Source: Neisseriaceae bacterium ESL0693
Lineage (GTDB): Bacteria; Pseudomonadota; Gammaproteobacteria; Burkholderiales; Neisseriaceae
Length of the DNA stretch: 64,000 bases
Assembly: GCA_029433475.1 (NCBI GenBank)
Contig: JAQTIE010000008.1
Coordinates: 154,856-218,855 of the forward strand
Direction: 5' to 3'
Shown: piece after piece, positions 9,449 through 19,462 of the stretch
How positions within the stretch are numbered: the stretch's first letter is position 1
Layout: each line of letters opens with the position of its first letter
Notes under the pieces: generated by a model
The model's input: the letters and a program-made list of their open reading frames with translations, nothing else
Database searches by the model: none
What the model was told of the DNA's origin: nothing
Translations under genes and position numbers: made by a program

Positions 9449-9904
9449 ATGAGTGCTTCCATTCTGGTTTTAAACGGCCCTAATCTTAATCTTCTGGGTC
9501 GGCGTGAACCCCATATCTATGGTCATACGACCCTGAATGATATTAACCAGCGCCTGACTTCACTGGCCAGGCAAGCAGGCCTGACACTGGAAAATCTGCA
9601 AAGCAACGCTGAATCTGTTTTAATTGATCGTATTCAGGCAACACTGGACGACGATACCGGTTTCATCATCATCAATCCCGGTGCCCTGACCCACAGCAGT
9701 ATTGCCCTCAGAGATGCTCTGGCCGCCGCTGCCAAACCCTTTATTGAAATACATATTTCCAACGTGCATGCGCGTGAGCCCTTTCGCCGGCACTCTTATT
9801 TATCTGATCTTGCCCAAGGAGTGATTTGCGGTCTGGGCATTTATGGCTATGAAGCAGCATTACATTATGCCATCCAGACCATAACACAACAAAATACCCG
9901 TTAA
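9449..9904 (+). CDS. aroQ: Type II 3-dehydroquinate dehydratase AroQ
   Basis: AroQ dehydrates 3-dehydroquinate in the shikimate pathway. From the ATG at 9449 the product is 151 residues, the usual size for a type II enzyme. The motifs are complete: [17 protein letters not shown] with the catalytic arginine and tyrosine, [11 protein letters not shown], and [17 protein letters not shown] with the catalytic histidine. An in-frame ATG at 9419 would add ten residues not seen in the family. No strong ribosome site precedes either start. It stands upstream of accBC, a neighbourhood also found in Neisseria. Confidence 0.95.
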   Translation: MSASILVLNGPNLNLLGRREPHIYGHTTLNDINQRLTSLARQAGLTLENLQSNAESVLIDRIQATLDDDTGFIIINPGALTHSSIALRDALAAAAKPFIEIHISNVHAREPFRRHSYLSDLAQGVICGLGIYGYEAALHYAIQTITQQNTR

Positions 9905-9990
9905 ATTTCTCTCGGTTTGACCATCATAAACCAGGAAAAGCCGAAACACATCAAGCATTAAATGAGAATAACAAATAGGAACCTAATACT

Positions 9991-10455
9991 ATGGACTTAC
10001 GTAAATTAAAAAAACTGATTGATTTGGTAGAAGAATCCGGTATTGCTGAAATTGAAGTCACCGAAGGCGAAGAGAAAGTGCGTATTACCCGCACAACCGC
10101 TCTGGCCACACAAGTCATGCCGCAAGCCATGTATGCGCCAGCACCCATGCCTGCCGCAGCTGCGCCGGTCATGGCTGCCGCTGTAGCCGATGAAGTCATT
10201 GCAACTGCCGGCCCCGATCTGAGTAAAGCGGTATTGTCCCCCATGGTGGGTACATTCTATCGCGCCGCCAGCCCAACCACACCGGCTTTTGTTGAAGTCG
10301 GTCAGACCGTGAGTGCTGGTGATACCCTATGTATCATTGAAGCCATGAAACTGATGAATGAAATTGAGGCAGACCGCAATGGCGTGGTCAAACAAATCCT
10401 GATAAACAATGGCGAGCCTGTGGAGTATGGCGAACCCTTATTTATCATTGAATAA
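9991..10455 (+). CDS. accB: Biotin carboxyl carrier protein of acetyl-CoA carboxylase AccB
   Basis: AccB carries the biotin that shuttles CO2 between AccC and the AccAD carboxyltransferase in fatty-acid synthesis. The 154-residue protein has the N-terminal [17 protein letters not shown] segment, an Ala/Pro/Met-rich flexible linker around residues 45-75, and a C-terminal biotinyl domain with the modified lysine in [15 protein letters not shown]. accC follows 83 bases downstream and the pair form the usual operon. Confidence 0.97.
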   Translation: MDLRKLKKLIDLVEESGIAEIEVTEGEEKVRITRTTALATQVMPQAMYAPAPMPAAAAPVMAAAVADEVIATAGPDLSKAVLSPMVGTFYRAASPTTPAFVEVGQTVSAGDTLCIIEAMKLMNEIEADRNGVVKQILINNGEPVEYGEPLFIIE

Positions 10456-10538
10456 TAAAACAACGTCATTAAATTCTGTTTCTTTGTGGCGGTGTCTGAC
10501 ATTCTTGTGCTGCCCGTCCATTACGAAAGTGCCGTTTT

Positions 10539-11900
10539 ATGTTGAAAAAAATTCTCATTGCCAATCGTGGTGAAATTGCATTACGTATTTTGCGTGCCTG
10601 TCATGAGATGGGTATTGCCACTGTGGCGGTTCACTCTGAGGCTGACAGTGATGCATTGCATGTGAAGCTCGCTGACGAATCAGTCTGTATTGGCCCGGCC
10701 AATTCAGCACAAAGTTATCTTAATATCCCCGCACTTATTGCCGCAGCAGAGGTTACCGGTGCTGATGCGATTCACCCGGGCTATGGTTTTCTGGCTGAAA
10801 ATGACGGTTTTGCCGAGCAGGTGGAACAATCCGGTTTTGTTTTTATCGGCCCTCGTGCCGAAACCATCCGCCTGATGGGTGATAAGGTATCGGCCAAAAA
10901 TGCCATGAAGGCTTCCGGTGTGCCTTGTGTACCCGGTTCAGACGGTGCTTTACCGGAAAACGACCCGGATGCCATTTATCAGATTGCTGAAAAAGTCGGT
11001 TATCCGGTGATCATCAAAGCCTCTGGCGGCGGTGGCGGTCGTGGTATGCGGGTGGTGGAAAAAGCTGAAGAACTGATTAAAGCGGTAGAAATGACCCGCG
11101 CTGAGGCCGGTGCCGCTTTTGGTAATCCCGAAGTATACATGGAGCGCTATCTGCAAAAACCACGTCACATTGAAATTCAGGTATTATGTGACGAAGAAGG
11201 CCATGCGATTTATCTGGGGGAACGTGACTGCTCCATGCAGCGGCGTCATCAGAAAGTTATTGAAGAAGCACCGGCGCCATTCATTACACCGGCTGAACGG
11301 CAGAAAATCGGTGAAGCGTGTGTGGCTGCCTGTCAGCGTATCGGCTACCGCGGTGCCGGTACATTTGAATTTTTATACGAAAACGGCGAATTTTTCTTCA
11401 TTGAAATGAATACCCGCGTACAGGTGGAACACCCCATTACTGAACTTGTGACCGGGGTAGACATTGTACAGGAACAGATTCGTGTTGCTTCAGGCCTGCC
11501 TTTGTCCTATAGCCAGAAAGACATCGAACTTAAAGGCCATGCTTTTGAATGCCGGATCAACGCTGAAGACCCTTATACATTTGTACCGAGCCCGGGGCTG
11601 ATCACCAGCTGTCATCAGCCGGGCGGTAATGGCGTTCGCATTGATAGTCATATTTATCAAGGCTATACTGTACCGCCCTACTATGATAGCATGATCGGTA
11701 AAGTATGTACTTATGGCCGTGACCGGCAGGAAGCCATGGCCAAAATGCGTGTTGCGCTGAATGAACTGGCCATTAACGGGATTAAAACCAATACCAATCT
11801 GCATCGTGATTTATTTAACGATACGGGCTTCTGTCAGGGCGGACAAAGCATTCATTATCTGGAACAATGGTTACAGAAGCGTAAAGAATCCCAGCATTGA
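10539..11900 (+). CDS. accC: Biotin carboxylase subunit of acetyl-CoA carboxylase AccC
   Basis: AccC carboxylates biotin on AccB using ATP and bicarbonate. The 453-residue protein is full length. Signatures in order are [27 protein letters not shown], the ATP-grasp glycine loop [14 protein letters not shown], the metal-binding [14 protein letters not shown] and [14 protein letters not shown] sequence (here [10 protein letters not shown]), and [14 protein letters not shown] strong terminator follows at 11926-11952, so accBC end there and prmA is transcribed separately. Confidence 0.98.
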   Translation: MLKKILIANRGEIALRILRACHEMGIATVAVHSEADSDALHVKLADESVCIGPANSAQSYLNIPALIAAAEVTGADAIHPGYGFLAENDGFAEQVEQSGFVFIGPRAETIRLMGDKVSAKNAMKASGVPCVPGSDGALPENDPDAIYQIAEKVGYPVIIKASGGGGGRGMRVVEKAEELIKAVEMTRAEAGAAFGNPEVYMERYLQKPRHIEIQVLCDEEGHAIYLGERDCSMQRRHQKVIEEAPAPFITPAERQKIGEACVAACQRIGYRGAGTFEFLYENGEFFFIEMNTRVQVEHPITELVTGVDIVQEQIRVASGLPLSYSQKDIELKGHAFECRINAEDPYTFVPSPGLITSCHQPGGNGVRIDSHIYQGYTVPPYYDSMIGKVCTYGRDRQEAMAKMRVALNELAINGIKTNTNLHRDLFNDTGFCQGGQSIHYLEQWLQKRKESQH

Positions 11901-11925
11901 CTTTACAGCGCCAGATGAGCAACCT

Positions 11926-11952
11926 TTCGGGCAGCCTGTGAGGCTGCCCGAA
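11926..11952 (+). terminator. Intrinsic terminator after accC
   Basis: Perfect 12-base arms (11926-11937 and 11941-11952) with a GTG loop are followed by TTATTTTTG. Each arm is AGGCTGCCCGAA or its complement, one base from the AGGCTGCCTGAA uptake-sequence dialect of some Neisseriaceae, where paired uptake sequences often form terminators. Confidence 0.85.
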
Positions 11953-12060
11953 TTATTTTTGTTTTATAATAACAAACCTGAAATATTTTATGTTTCTCTG
12001 AAATATTTTTGTATTTGTATTGAGTCGATCGACCTTATTTACTTTATTTAAAGACAAGTT

Positions 12061-12963
12061 ATGCACTATCAACAAATCGCCATTACCGTCATGCAGTCCC
12101 AGGCTGATCCGCTGTCTGATGCCCTGATGAATCATGGTGCACTCAGTACGGCCATCGAAGACGCCAATGCCGGTACTATACGTGAACAGCCTATTTTTGG
12201 TGAACCGGGAATGCCTACCGAAGAAGTCTGGCAAAACAGCGTTATTATTGCCTTATTCGAAGCCAATGCCGACATCAAATCGATTCTGACCGCTGCCGCC
12301 GCAGCTTGTGATTTACCCGTGCCGCCCTATACACTGGAAACCATACCAGAACAAGACTGGGTACGCTTAACCCAATCGCAGTTTGAACCAATTCAGATTT
12401 CATCGCGATTATGGATTACCCCTTCATGGCATCAGCAACCAGCCCAGCAGGATATTATTAATCTGCAACTTGACCCAGGTCTGGCATTTGGTACCGGCAG
12501 TCATCCGACCACCCGGCTATGTTTACAATGGCTGGATACCCATATCAAAGGCAATGAAAAAATATTGGATTATGGCTGTGGTTCCGGCATACTGGCGATT
12601 GCCGCCGCAAAGCTGGGTGCAGGCTCGGTAGTGGGTGTGGATATTGACCCGCAGGCCATTCGTGCCAGCCGTCAGAATGCCATTCAGAATCAGGTTGAGG
12701 CACAATTCTGCCTGCCTGATGAAGTCGCAGAAGGCCAGTTTGATGTAGTCATCGCCAATATTCTGGCTAATCCTTTACGTTTACTGGCACAGATGCTGGC
12801 AGAACGTACCAGAAAGGGTGGCCAGATCGTCCTGTCCGGCATTTTAAGCGAGCAGACAGCGGAACTCAGTGCCATTTATCAACAATGGTTTGACTTGAAT
12901 GAACCGCAGATAATTGATGGCTGGGTGTGTATCAGCGGTTGTAGAAAAGCGGTATCACCCTAA
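12061..12963 (+). CDS. prmA: Ribosomal protein L11 methyltransferase PrmA
   Basis: PrmA trimethylates ribosomal protein L11. The 300-residue protein has an N-terminal substrate-binding domain and a C-terminal SAM-dependent methyltransferase domain. The SAM motif is ILDYGCGSGILAIAAAKLGA, preceded by the family-specific DPGLAFGTGSHPTTRLCLQWL (broken here across two lines of motif), and followed by VVIANILANPLRLLA. The neighbourhood accC-prmA is conserved in Neisseriaceae, although a terminator separates them here. No anomalies. Confidence 0.95.
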   Translation: MHYQQIAITVMQSQADPLSDALMNHGALSTAIEDANAGTIREQPIFGEPGMPTEEVWQNSVIIALFEANADIKSILTAAAAACDLPVPPYTLETIPEQDWVRLTQSQFEPIQISSRLWITPSWHQQPAQQDIINLQLDPGLAFGTGSHPTTRLCLQWLDTHIKGNEKILDYGCGSGILAIAAAKLGAGSVVGVDIDPQAIRASRQNAIQNQVEAQFCLPDEVAEGQFDVVIANILANPLRLLAQMLAERTRKGGQIVLSGILSEQTAELSAIYQQWFDLNEPQIIDGWVCISGCRKAVSP

Positions 12964-13021
12964 AAGGTTAAATTCCGGCTGACTTCATGCGATAATTCAG
13001 AAAATATGTTTGTTGGGAGTA

Positions 13022-13756
13022 ATGATGCAAAAAAAGATTACGGTCAACTGTCCTAAATGTCGTACTAAAAATGTGATTACCCCGCCGCCTGTTCCGGGTA
13101 GTCAGATCATGTGTACGGATTGCCATCATCAATTTAAGATTGTCCCAAGGAATGCGGCAAAATCCCGATCTGAACCACCGGCTCAGCCTGACAAGCCGTC
13201 AGTAGCTCTGTCATCCAGAGTGAGTGCCGGCAAACTGGTTAAAACGCAGATGCTGGAAATGGTACAGAAAACCTCAATCCAACCTCCAGTATTGAATAGT
13301 TTACTGAACCAGTCTGTCAATCAGGATATTGAAAGACTGACACGCGAACCGGCAAAAACCAAAAACAATCAGCATAGTACAGTTAAAACCAGTGCAGATT
13401 TAATCAACAGCATCAATAATCTGCATGAAAACAAGATTTCTGTGGAAAGTCCTGGTATGCATGCGGCCATTGTTGCCTCAGAAATCAGTCAATCTGACCA
13501 CCCGGACAGCACCACTGTCAATAATCTGAATAATCTGGTTTTTACCCTACTGCCGAATGCCGAGGCACACAAGCAGGCAGATGTACCCTTATTATTGAAT
13601 GATACTATTGAAAAAACTGAGGCCATACATGTCAAAACCCAGTATCTGCATGATCAGCAGGATAAACTATCCAAAGAATTCAACTGGACACTGGCTTCAT
13701 TGGTCGCACTGACCACATTAATGATGCAATTATTTTATTTAATGGCGGTAAAATGA
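13022..13756 (+). CDS. Zinc-ribbon (MJ0042-type) protein with one C-terminal membrane helix
   Basis: Residues 9-39 form a zinc ribbon with two CxxC pairs (CPKCRTKN and CTDCHHQF), as in the MJ0042 domain. The middle is low in hydrophobic residues, rich in Ser, Asn and Gln and probably disordered. Residues near the C-terminus (LASLVALTTLMMQLFYLMAV) form one membrane helix, and the protein stops right after it. Proteins of this type, often with a DUF3426 domain, occur in this position in beta-proteobacteria, but no DUF3426 part is recognisable here. The start at 13022 follows GGGAG. The stop overlaps the argA start, suggesting coupling. Role unknown. Confidence 0.8.
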   Translation: MMQKKITVNCPKCRTKNVITPPPVPGSQIMCTDCHHQFKIVPRNAAKSRSEPPAQPDKPSVALSSRVSAGKLVKTQMLEMVQKTSIQPPVLNSLLNQSVNQDIERLTREPAKTKNNQHSTVKTSADLINSINNLHENKISVESPGMHAAIVASEISQSDHPDSTTVNNLNNLVFTLLPNAEAHKQADVPLLLNDTIEKTEAIHVKTQYLHDQQDKLSKEFNWTLASLVALTTLMMQLFYLMAVK

Positions 13757-15102
13757 CCCGTTTTCATGCTTTTGCAAACCCTGCCGATGCTTTTGTTGAC
13801 CATTTCCATCAGGCAGCACCCTATATCCAGTATCTGCGCGGCAAAACACTGGTACTGGTATTAGACAGTGCGGTGTTTATGGCTCATTCCTTATCAGCGC
13901 TGGCCAAAGACATTCAGCTATTGCACAGCCTGGGCATCCGATTGGTACTGGTGTATGACTATCGTCTGCAATTGCAGCAACTGGCTCAGCAACATCAATA
14001 TCCGCTGTCTTATCATCAGCAACAACTGATCACTGATGAAACCGTTCTGACCATGGCTAAACAGGCCGGCGGTATGATCGCCTGTGATCTGGAAGCGGCT
14101 TTATCTGCTACTCCGCTACAGACGCCTGATCATCACGTGTTACCGCTGACGGTAGCCAGCGGCAATTTTCTGATGGCTCGACCCGTCGGGGTGATTAATG
14201 GTGTTGATATGGCGTACACCGGCGTAGTACGAAAAACTGATACTGCGGCCATCATTCAGAGACTGGACAATAATCAAGTAGTGATGGTGCGCCCCATGGG
14301 CTATTCATTAAGCGGGCAGGCCTATCAACTGGACGTCAATCAGGTGGCGCAGACACTGGCTACTTCATTGCAGGCAGAAAAACTGATTTTTCTTGGTTCA
14401 GAAACCGGTCTTTTAGATACACAGCAGCAATTGATCAACTGTCTGACGGTGGCTGAAATTGAACCCTTACTACAAAACAGCCGGCAGTCTGCCGAAATTC
14501 AGGCCATTTTGCGCACCAGCCAAATTACTTTGGAAAACGGTGTACAACGGGTTCATATGATCTCAGGTCTGGCTGGCGGTAGCTTAATCCGGGAACTGTT
14601 TACCCATGAAGGTTGTGGTACTGCACTGGCACAAAATGCGTTTGTCTGCATTCGCCCGGCCGATCAGCATGATATCGGTGACATTCTGCAATTGATTGCG
14701 CCTTTGGAAGCCAATGGTATTCTATTGCCGCGTGATCATGAATATCTGGAAAACCATATCCATGAATTTGCCGTATTGGAACATGATTGTCAGGTTTATG
14801 GCTGTATTGCCTTACATATTTATGCAGATGAAGCGGTTGGCGAACTGGGCTGTCTGATCGTGTCACCGGACGCCCGTGCTAGAGGCTATGGTGAACAGTT
14901 ACTGCAATATGTGATCCAAAAAGCCAGACAGCATCAGTTACATACTTTGTTTGCCCTGAGTACCCAGACAGGCGACTGGTTTTTAGAGCGGGGATTTATT
15001 AATGCTTCTTTAGCCGATCTTCCGCCGGTGCGCCAGCAACAATATCAGCAAAATCAACGTCAATCTAAAATTTACAGTTGTCAGATAGCCTCCAGAAACT
15101 AA
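13753..15102 (+). CDS. argA: Amino-acid N-acetyltransferase (N-acetylglutamate synthase) ArgA
   Basis: ArgA makes N-acetylglutamate, the first committed step of arginine synthesis. The 449-residue protein has the two expected domains: an amino-acid-kinase-like domain (about 25-290, beginning FRQAAPYI-type sequence HQAAPYIQYLRGKTLVLVLD), which in the family binds arginine for feedback inhibition, and a GNAT acetyltransferase domain (about 300-440) with GELGCLIVSPDARARGYGEQLL as the acetyl-CoA motif. The ATG overlaps the previous stop by four bases. yggX follows, an arrangement shared with Neisseria. Confidence 0.95.
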   Translation: MTRFHAFANPADAFVDHFHQAAPYIQYLRGKTLVLVLDSAVFMAHSLSALAKDIQLLHSLGIRLVLVYDYRLQLQQLAQQHQYPLSYHQQQLITDETVLTMAKQAGGMIACDLEAALSATPLQTPDHHVLPLTVASGNFLMARPVGVINGVDMAYTGVVRKTDTAAIIQRLDNNQVVMVRPMGYSLSGQAYQLDVNQVAQTLATSLQAEKLIFLGSETGLLDTQQQLINCLTVAEIEPLLQNSRQSAEIQAILRTSQITLENGVQRVHMISGLAGGSLIRELFTHEGCGTALAQNAFVCIRPADQHDIGDILQLIAPLEANGILLPRDHEYLENHIHEFAVLEHDCQVYGCIALHIYADEAVGELGCLIVSPDARARGYGEQLLQYVIQKARQHQLHTLFALSTQTGDWFLERGFINASLADLPPVRQQQYQQNQRQSKIYSCQIASRN

Positions 15103-15162
15103 AACGGCTATGGGCACATCCCATTTATTATATATCTTGATGTAATTAAAAAGGAAATGATC

Positions 15163-15435
15163 ATGACCCATATGGTACACTGCGTTAAATTGGGCAAGGA
15201 AGCGCCCGGACTCAAATTCCCTCCTTTACCCAATGCGCTCGGTAAACGTATCTATGACCATGTTTCGCAGGAAGCGTGGGACGGCTGGCTGCGCTATCAG
15301 ACCATGCTGATCAATGAAAACCGTTTAAGCCTGGCCGATCCTCGTGCCCGTCAGTATATTGCCCAGCAACTAGAAAACTATTTCTTTGGTGAAGGTGCTG
15401 AAGAAATCAGCGGCTATACTGCGCCAACAGAATAA
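15163..15435 (+). CDS. yggX: Fe(2+)-trafficking / oxidative damage protection protein YggX
   Basis: This 90-residue protein matches YggX, which protects iron-sulfur clusters from oxidative damage and is proposed to move ferrous iron. The conserved features are the N-terminal [18 protein letters not shown] with the single cysteine, and [19 protein letters not shown]. An ATG at 15157 is in frame, but AGGA stands seven bases before 15163, and the family starts at MTHMVHC, so 15163 is chosen. It follows argA by 60 bases and ends at a terminator at 15473-15514. Confidence 0.95.
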   Translation: MTHMVHCVKLGKEAPGLKFPPLPNALGKRIYDHVSQEAWDGWLRYQTMLINENRLSLADPRARQYIAQQLENYFFGEGAEEISGYTAPTE

Positions 15436-15472
15436 TCTTTCATTGAGTGTTAATGATTGAATTGATGTGATG

Positions 15473-15514
15473 GCCGGCAGCCTGCTTTATGTCATGATGA
15501 AGGCTGCTGCCGGC
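15473..15514 (+). terminator. Intrinsic terminator after yggX
   Basis: A GC-rich stem (GCCGGCAG.CCT at 15473-15483 against AGGCTGCTGCCGGC at 15501-15514, with a small bulge) is followed by a TTTTT run at 15522-15526. Confidence 0.7.
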
Positions 15515-15548
15515 TTCAATATTTTTATGTTTATACCAACCATCGACC

Positions 15549-16082
15549 ATGATGCTTCTTGAACTGATTCGCAGTGATCTTTACCGTTATGCCGGTCGTA
15601 CAGACTGGTTTTCTTTTATCAGGCATTATTGTTTTAATCCGGGTTTTCGGTTTTCCTTCTGGTTACGTCTGTGCGCAACACCTCATTACTGGTCTAAACT
15701 GGCCTATCCTTTGTATGCCCGTCAGAAACGCCGCAGTGGTATTCTGATTCACCCCTCAACCTCCATCGGCCACGGCCTTTATATTGGTCATGGCGGCCCG
15801 GTGATTGTCAATCGCAGTGCCATCATCGGCAATAATGTCAATCTTTCGCCTTATTGCGTGATTGGCGCCAATCATGGCACAGCGGCCATCATTGGTGATC
15901 GGGTGTATATCGGCCCCAATTGTTGTATTGTGGAACACGTCCGTATTGGTGAGGGTGCCACCATTGGCGCCGGTAGTGTCGTGACCAAAGATATTCCGGC
16001 CAATGCCACCGCAGCCGGCAATTATGCTAAAGTACTGAATTATCATCAGCCTGGCCGTTATATCCGGAATATATGGCCATAG
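15549..16082 (+). CDS. Serine acetyltransferase-like hexapeptide acyltransferase
   Basis: The 177-residue protein has a short helical N-terminus (MMLLELIRSDLYRYAG) followed by a left-handed beta-helix of hexapeptide repeats (GILIHPSTSIGHGLYIGHGG through GEGATIGAGSVVTKDIP). The histidine in IGHG and the C-terminal loop resemble CysE serine O-acetyltransferases, which make O-acetylserine for cysteine synthesis. It is much shorter than the classical 260-270-residue CysE and lacks most of the N-terminal trimer-stacking domain, so it could instead acetylate a sugar in a surface polymer. No polysaccharide genes are next to it. ATG codons at 15549 and 15552 are both possible starts. Confidence 0.75.
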   Translation: MMLLELIRSDLYRYAGRTDWFSFIRHYCFNPGFRFSFWLRLCATPHYWSKLAYPLYARQKRRSGILIHPSTSIGHGLYIGHGGPVIVNRSAIIGNNVNLSPYCVIGANHGTAAIIGDRVYIGPNCCIVEHVRIGEGATIGAGSVVTKDIPANATAAGNYAKVLNYHQPGRYIRNIWP

Positions 16083-16179
16083 CACTCTTGACCTCTGCCA
16101 GAATTAGTGCCAATGTATCCCCACTGGTTCAGCCCGATGAGGTTGTTGCCGTTTTGCTGTCGTTAAAGGGATACCTACC

Positions 16180-18255
16180 ATGTCTGATGCAACACCACGT
16201 TTACTTTGTCGTGAATTAAGTCTACTGGCCTTCAATCGCCGGGTACTGGCTCAGGCGGAAGACACACGCGTTCCCTTGCTTGAACGCCTGCGTTTTCTGT
16301 GTATCGTATCCTCTAATCTGGATGAATTTTTTGAAATCCGCATGGCATGGTTGCGCCGCACCCAACAACTGGCACCACATACCGTGTTAGCCAATGGCGA
16401 ATCCATTGAAACAGTCATCGCCAATGTCACCCGGGAAACACATGCGATTATTGCCAAACAATACCAGATATTCAATCAGGTACTGATTCCGGCCTTACGT
16501 CAGGAAGGTATTGTGTTTTATCCGCGCACTCATTGGAATCAGGCACAGCAGCAATGGGTTGCCGATTATTTTCATCGTGAACTCCTGCCGATTCTGACGC
16601 CCATCGGCCTGGATCCGTCCCACCCCTTCCCGCGGCTATTAAATAAGTCACTGAATTTTGTGATTGAACTGGAAGGTACTGATGCTTTCGGACGTACTGG
16701 TGGTATGGCCATTGTACAGGCACCCAGAATATTACCGCGCATTGTCAAACTGCCCAGAAAACTGTGTGACGGACAAGATGGTTTTGTGTTTTTGTCGTCT
16801 ATTTTACACGCCCATGTGCATACGCTGTTTACCGGTATGAACATCAAAGGCTGCTATCAGTTCAGGCTCACCCGCAACAGTGATCTGAATGTTGATGAGG
16901 AAGAACTGGAAAATCTGCGCCTGGCCATTGTGGATGAATTGCGCGATCGCCAATACGGCGAAGGTGTGCGGCTTGAAGTGGCCGACAACTGCCCGGCTCC
17001 GGTAGCCGATTTTCTGCTCAACCGCTTTCATCTCAGTCAGGATGAGCTTTACCGTGTTAACGGACCAGTGAATCTGGTGCGCCTAATGTCGGTACCGGAC
17101 AGAGTCAACCGGCCTGACTTGAAGTTTACGCCATTTATTCCTTCCATTCCGGCGGTTTTAAATGACAGTCGTTCGGTATTTGATGTTATCCGTCAACAGG
17201 ATATTCTGTTATATCACCCCTATCAATCCTTTGAAGCCATCGTACGTCTGCTGGAACAGGCGGCCGATGATCCGCAGGTTATCGCCATTAAAATGACCAT
17301 TTACCGCACCGGTAGCAATTCCGATCTGGTTAAGGCACTGATGAAAGCCGCTCTGGCAGACAAACAGGTCACAGTGGTGGTGGAATTAATGGCGCGCTTT
17401 GATGAAGAAACCAACGTCAACTGGGCCAGCCAGCTTGAAGCGGCCGGCGCACATGTGGTTTATGGCGTCTTCGGTTATAAAGTTCATGCCAAAATGGCCT
17501 TGATTGTCCGGCGTGAAGAAGGGGAACTCAAACGTTATGCCCATGTCAGCACCGGTAATTACCACCAGGGCACCAGCCGTTTTTATACCGATATCGGCCT
17601 GATAACCAGCAATACCGATATCACGGCAGACATCAATACCGTGTTTATGGAAATCACCGGCCTGGGACAGCCCAACCATTTACATAAAATCGCCCAAAGC
17701 CCGTTTACTCTGGAAAGCATGTTACTTGAGAGCATCAGCCGTGAAATCGAGGCTGCCAAAGCCGGTAAACCGGCGCGTATCATGGCTAAAATGAATGCTC
17801 TGGTAGAACCCATCATTGTTGAAGCTTTGTATGCCGCCAGTCAGGCCGGTGTACAGATTGATTTGATTGTCCGCGGTGTCTGTGTGTTACGCCCGGGTGT
17901 CGCTGGTTTATCGGAAAACATTCGTGTCCGCTCGATTGTCGGCCGGCTGCTTGAGCATGCCCGCGTCTATTACTTTGAAAACAAAGGTCAGCCCAATATC
18001 TGGATTGCCAGTGCCGACTGGATGGGACGCAATCTGTTTCGCCGCGTGGAAGTGGCCACACCCATTGAAAACCCGCAGTTTAAACAGCGGATTATTGATG
18101 AAGTGTTTACACTGGCTTTAGCCGACAATCAATCGGCCTGGCTGATGCAGCCAGACGGCAACTATCAACATGTTGTGCCGGCCAAAGATGAGCCCATCAT
18201 CAATATGCAACAAGAGTTGATTGAGAAATATCAGCAATATCCTGTCCTGATCTGA
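16180..18255 (+). CDS. ppk: Polyphosphate kinase Ppk1
   Basis: Ppk1 reversibly polymerises the gamma phosphate of ATP into polyphosphate. At 691 residues it is full length, with the N-terminal helical domain (LLCRELSLLAFNRRVLAQAE, LCIVSSNLDEFFEIRMAWLR) and the two phospholipase-D-like catalytic domains. The autophosphorylated histidine is in GVFGYKVHAKMALIVR, and YAHVSTGNYHQGTSRFYTD follows. The second domain contains VRGVCVLRPGVAGLSENI and a conserved ASADWMGRNLFRRVEVA-type end. No ppx lies beside it in this window. Confidence 0.97.
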   Translation: MSDATPRLLCRELSLLAFNRRVLAQAEDTRVPLLERLRFLCIVSSNLDEFFEIRMAWLRRTQQLAPHTVLANGESIETVIANVTRETHAIIAKQYQIFNQVLIPALRQEGIVFYPRTHWNQAQQQWVADYFHRELLPILTPIGLDPSHPFPRLLNKSLNFVIELEGTDAFGRTGGMAIVQAPRILPRIVKLPRKLCDGQDGFVFLSSILHAHVHTLFTGMNIKGCYQFRLTRNSDLNVDEEELENLRLAIVDELRDRQYGEGVRLEVADNCPAPVADFLLNRFHLSQDELYRVNGPVNLVRLMSVPDRVNRPDLKFTPFIPSIPAVLNDSRSVFDVIRQQDILLYHPYQSFEAIVRLLEQAADDPQVIAIKMTIYRTGSNSDLVKALMKAALADKQVTVVVELMARFDEETNVNWASQLEAAGAHVVYGVFGYKVHAKMALIVRREEGELKRYAHVSTGNYHQGTSRFYTDIGLITSNTDITADINTVFMEITGLGQPNHLHKIAQSPFTLESMLLESISREIEAAKAGKPARIMAKMNALVEPIIVEALYAASQAGVQIDLIVRGVCVLRPGVAGLSENIRVRSIVGRLLEHARVYYFENKGQPNIWIASADWMGRNLFRRVEVATPIENPQFKQRIIDEVFTLALADNQSAWLMQPDGNYQHVVPAKDEPIINMQQELIEKYQQYPVLI

Positions 18256-18839
18256 AGGGTGCTGTGTATGAAAAATAATGATGTCTGGCATACAATCAGC
18301 TTGAATCCGATTGTATGCCGGGCATTCAGCCTGCACGCCTCTATCTGCCTTATTCGTGCTGAAAATTGCTATAAAAAATCATTGATCGTGAGGCAGTTTT
18401 ATTGCGAATAATCATATGCTGAAATCAAGATTATTTAAAATCATTGATTTTAAAAATAAATTTATCTAAAAAACAGATACATTCAGCTAATCCTACCTAG
18501 AATCCGAACATCATAGCACTTAAATCTTACCCATCAGGAACACACTGATTGCCTAAATTTTAAGCACATACATAATCATCTTGTTTTTATGAAAATTTGG
18601 CCAGTTTTAAACAGTATTATCCTCAGATTTTGTGGATAACATCAATCTGGTGTTTTATCGGCATCAAGTGAGTTTTTATAATGGCAGTTAGGGGTTAAAT
18701 AAAACACTTTATCAATATCAATCCCTTTTTATGCATATAAGATATATCTGATTATTCCGGCTGATAAACCATGCCCGGCTAAAAGATCATAAGATATATT
18801 GAACCCATCAATATATCCTGATCTTTCTTAGGCAAACAT
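18256..18839. other. Noncoding junction between ppk and the tail module
   Basis: No supported gene is visible. A perfect 11-base inverted repeat (18287-18297 and 18309-18319) just after ppk may end its transcript, although no T run follows. A 47-codon frame at 18268 overlaps this hairpin and has no family or ribosome-site support. The remainder is AT-rich. No transposon end, integrase site or target duplication was recognised here, although this is one boundary of the phage-derived block. Confidence 0.5.
18782..18826 (-). terminator. Terminator at the end of the tail operon
   Basis: The arms AAAGATCA + GATATATTGA (18782-18802) and their complements (18808-18826) pair around an ACCCA loop with small internal bulges. 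On the minus strand the stem ends in CTTTT. It sits 14 bases after the last tail gene and would end that operon. Confidence 0.65.
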
Positions 18840-19445
18840 TTATACAGTAGGGAGAGTAGGCATATCAGTAATCAAACCCTTTTGGTATTTAAGTAAGGCC
18901 GCACGATATTGACGCCAACTGTTCAGCCCTGCTTCACCGGTAGATTGCTCCTCAGCGGTATCGGCAAAATCAATCAAATCCTGATATTCACCAATTTTTT
19001 TAGCCGCATTATTCAGTAAATTAGTTATTTCTGCTTGCTTAACCTGCTCTGCATCAGCCTCTTGCTGTGCTTTAGTTTCGGCTGTCATCACCCAGTTACC
19101 CGCCACGAAAATATGGTATTTATCTGGTCGTGGTAAAGTAGTCACATCATCGGGTAACGAACCTAATGCCTGTATTGTTGTCATCTGCCCATCTTTAGTA
19201 CTGTAAACAATGTCATCACGATGGTCTTCAACAATCTGTACATGAGATGAAACGGTAAAATAACCTTCTGCATTACGGGCACCAGTAACTACTAATGCTT
19301 GTTTGGCGGTTATTTCCGGTAACTTTGCATCGGCAATCACAGCATAAACCGGAATCGCCGGAGTACAAGCATCAATATAGTCTGCCTCACGCAAAGTATT
19401 AATCAACACTTCATAGGTATTTTCATTCAACGAATAGATTTGCAT
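18840..19445 (-). CDS. Putative tail fibre assembly chaperone
   Basis: The 201-residue protein follows the fibre gene directly, where Mu gpU and P2 gpG type chaperones lie. The C-terminal third (residues about 125-200) is a charged, Ala/Gln-rich helical segment ending in WRQYRAALLKYQKG, a pattern seen in caudoviral tail fibre assembly proteins (for example SWRQYRQAL). The N-terminal part is not recognised. Role, by position and this motif: helping the fibre fold or trimerise. It is the last gene of the operon; a terminator follows. Confidence 0.65.
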   Translation of the reverse strand: MQIYSLNENTYEVLINTLREADYIDACTPAIPVYAVIADAKLPEITAKQALVVTGARNAEGYFTVSSHVQIVEDHRDDIVYSTKDGQMTTIQALGSLPDDVTTLPRPDKYHIFVAGNWVMTAETKAQQEADAEQVKQAEITNLLNNAAKKIGEYQDLIDFADTAEEQSTGEAGLNSWRQYRAALLKYQKGLITDMPTLPTV

Positions 19446-19462
19446 GTTTTTCTCCTGATGGT

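Noticed and set aside
18268..18411. 47-codon frame after ppk
   Set aside because: It overlaps a hairpin that probably ends ppk and lacks any family support.
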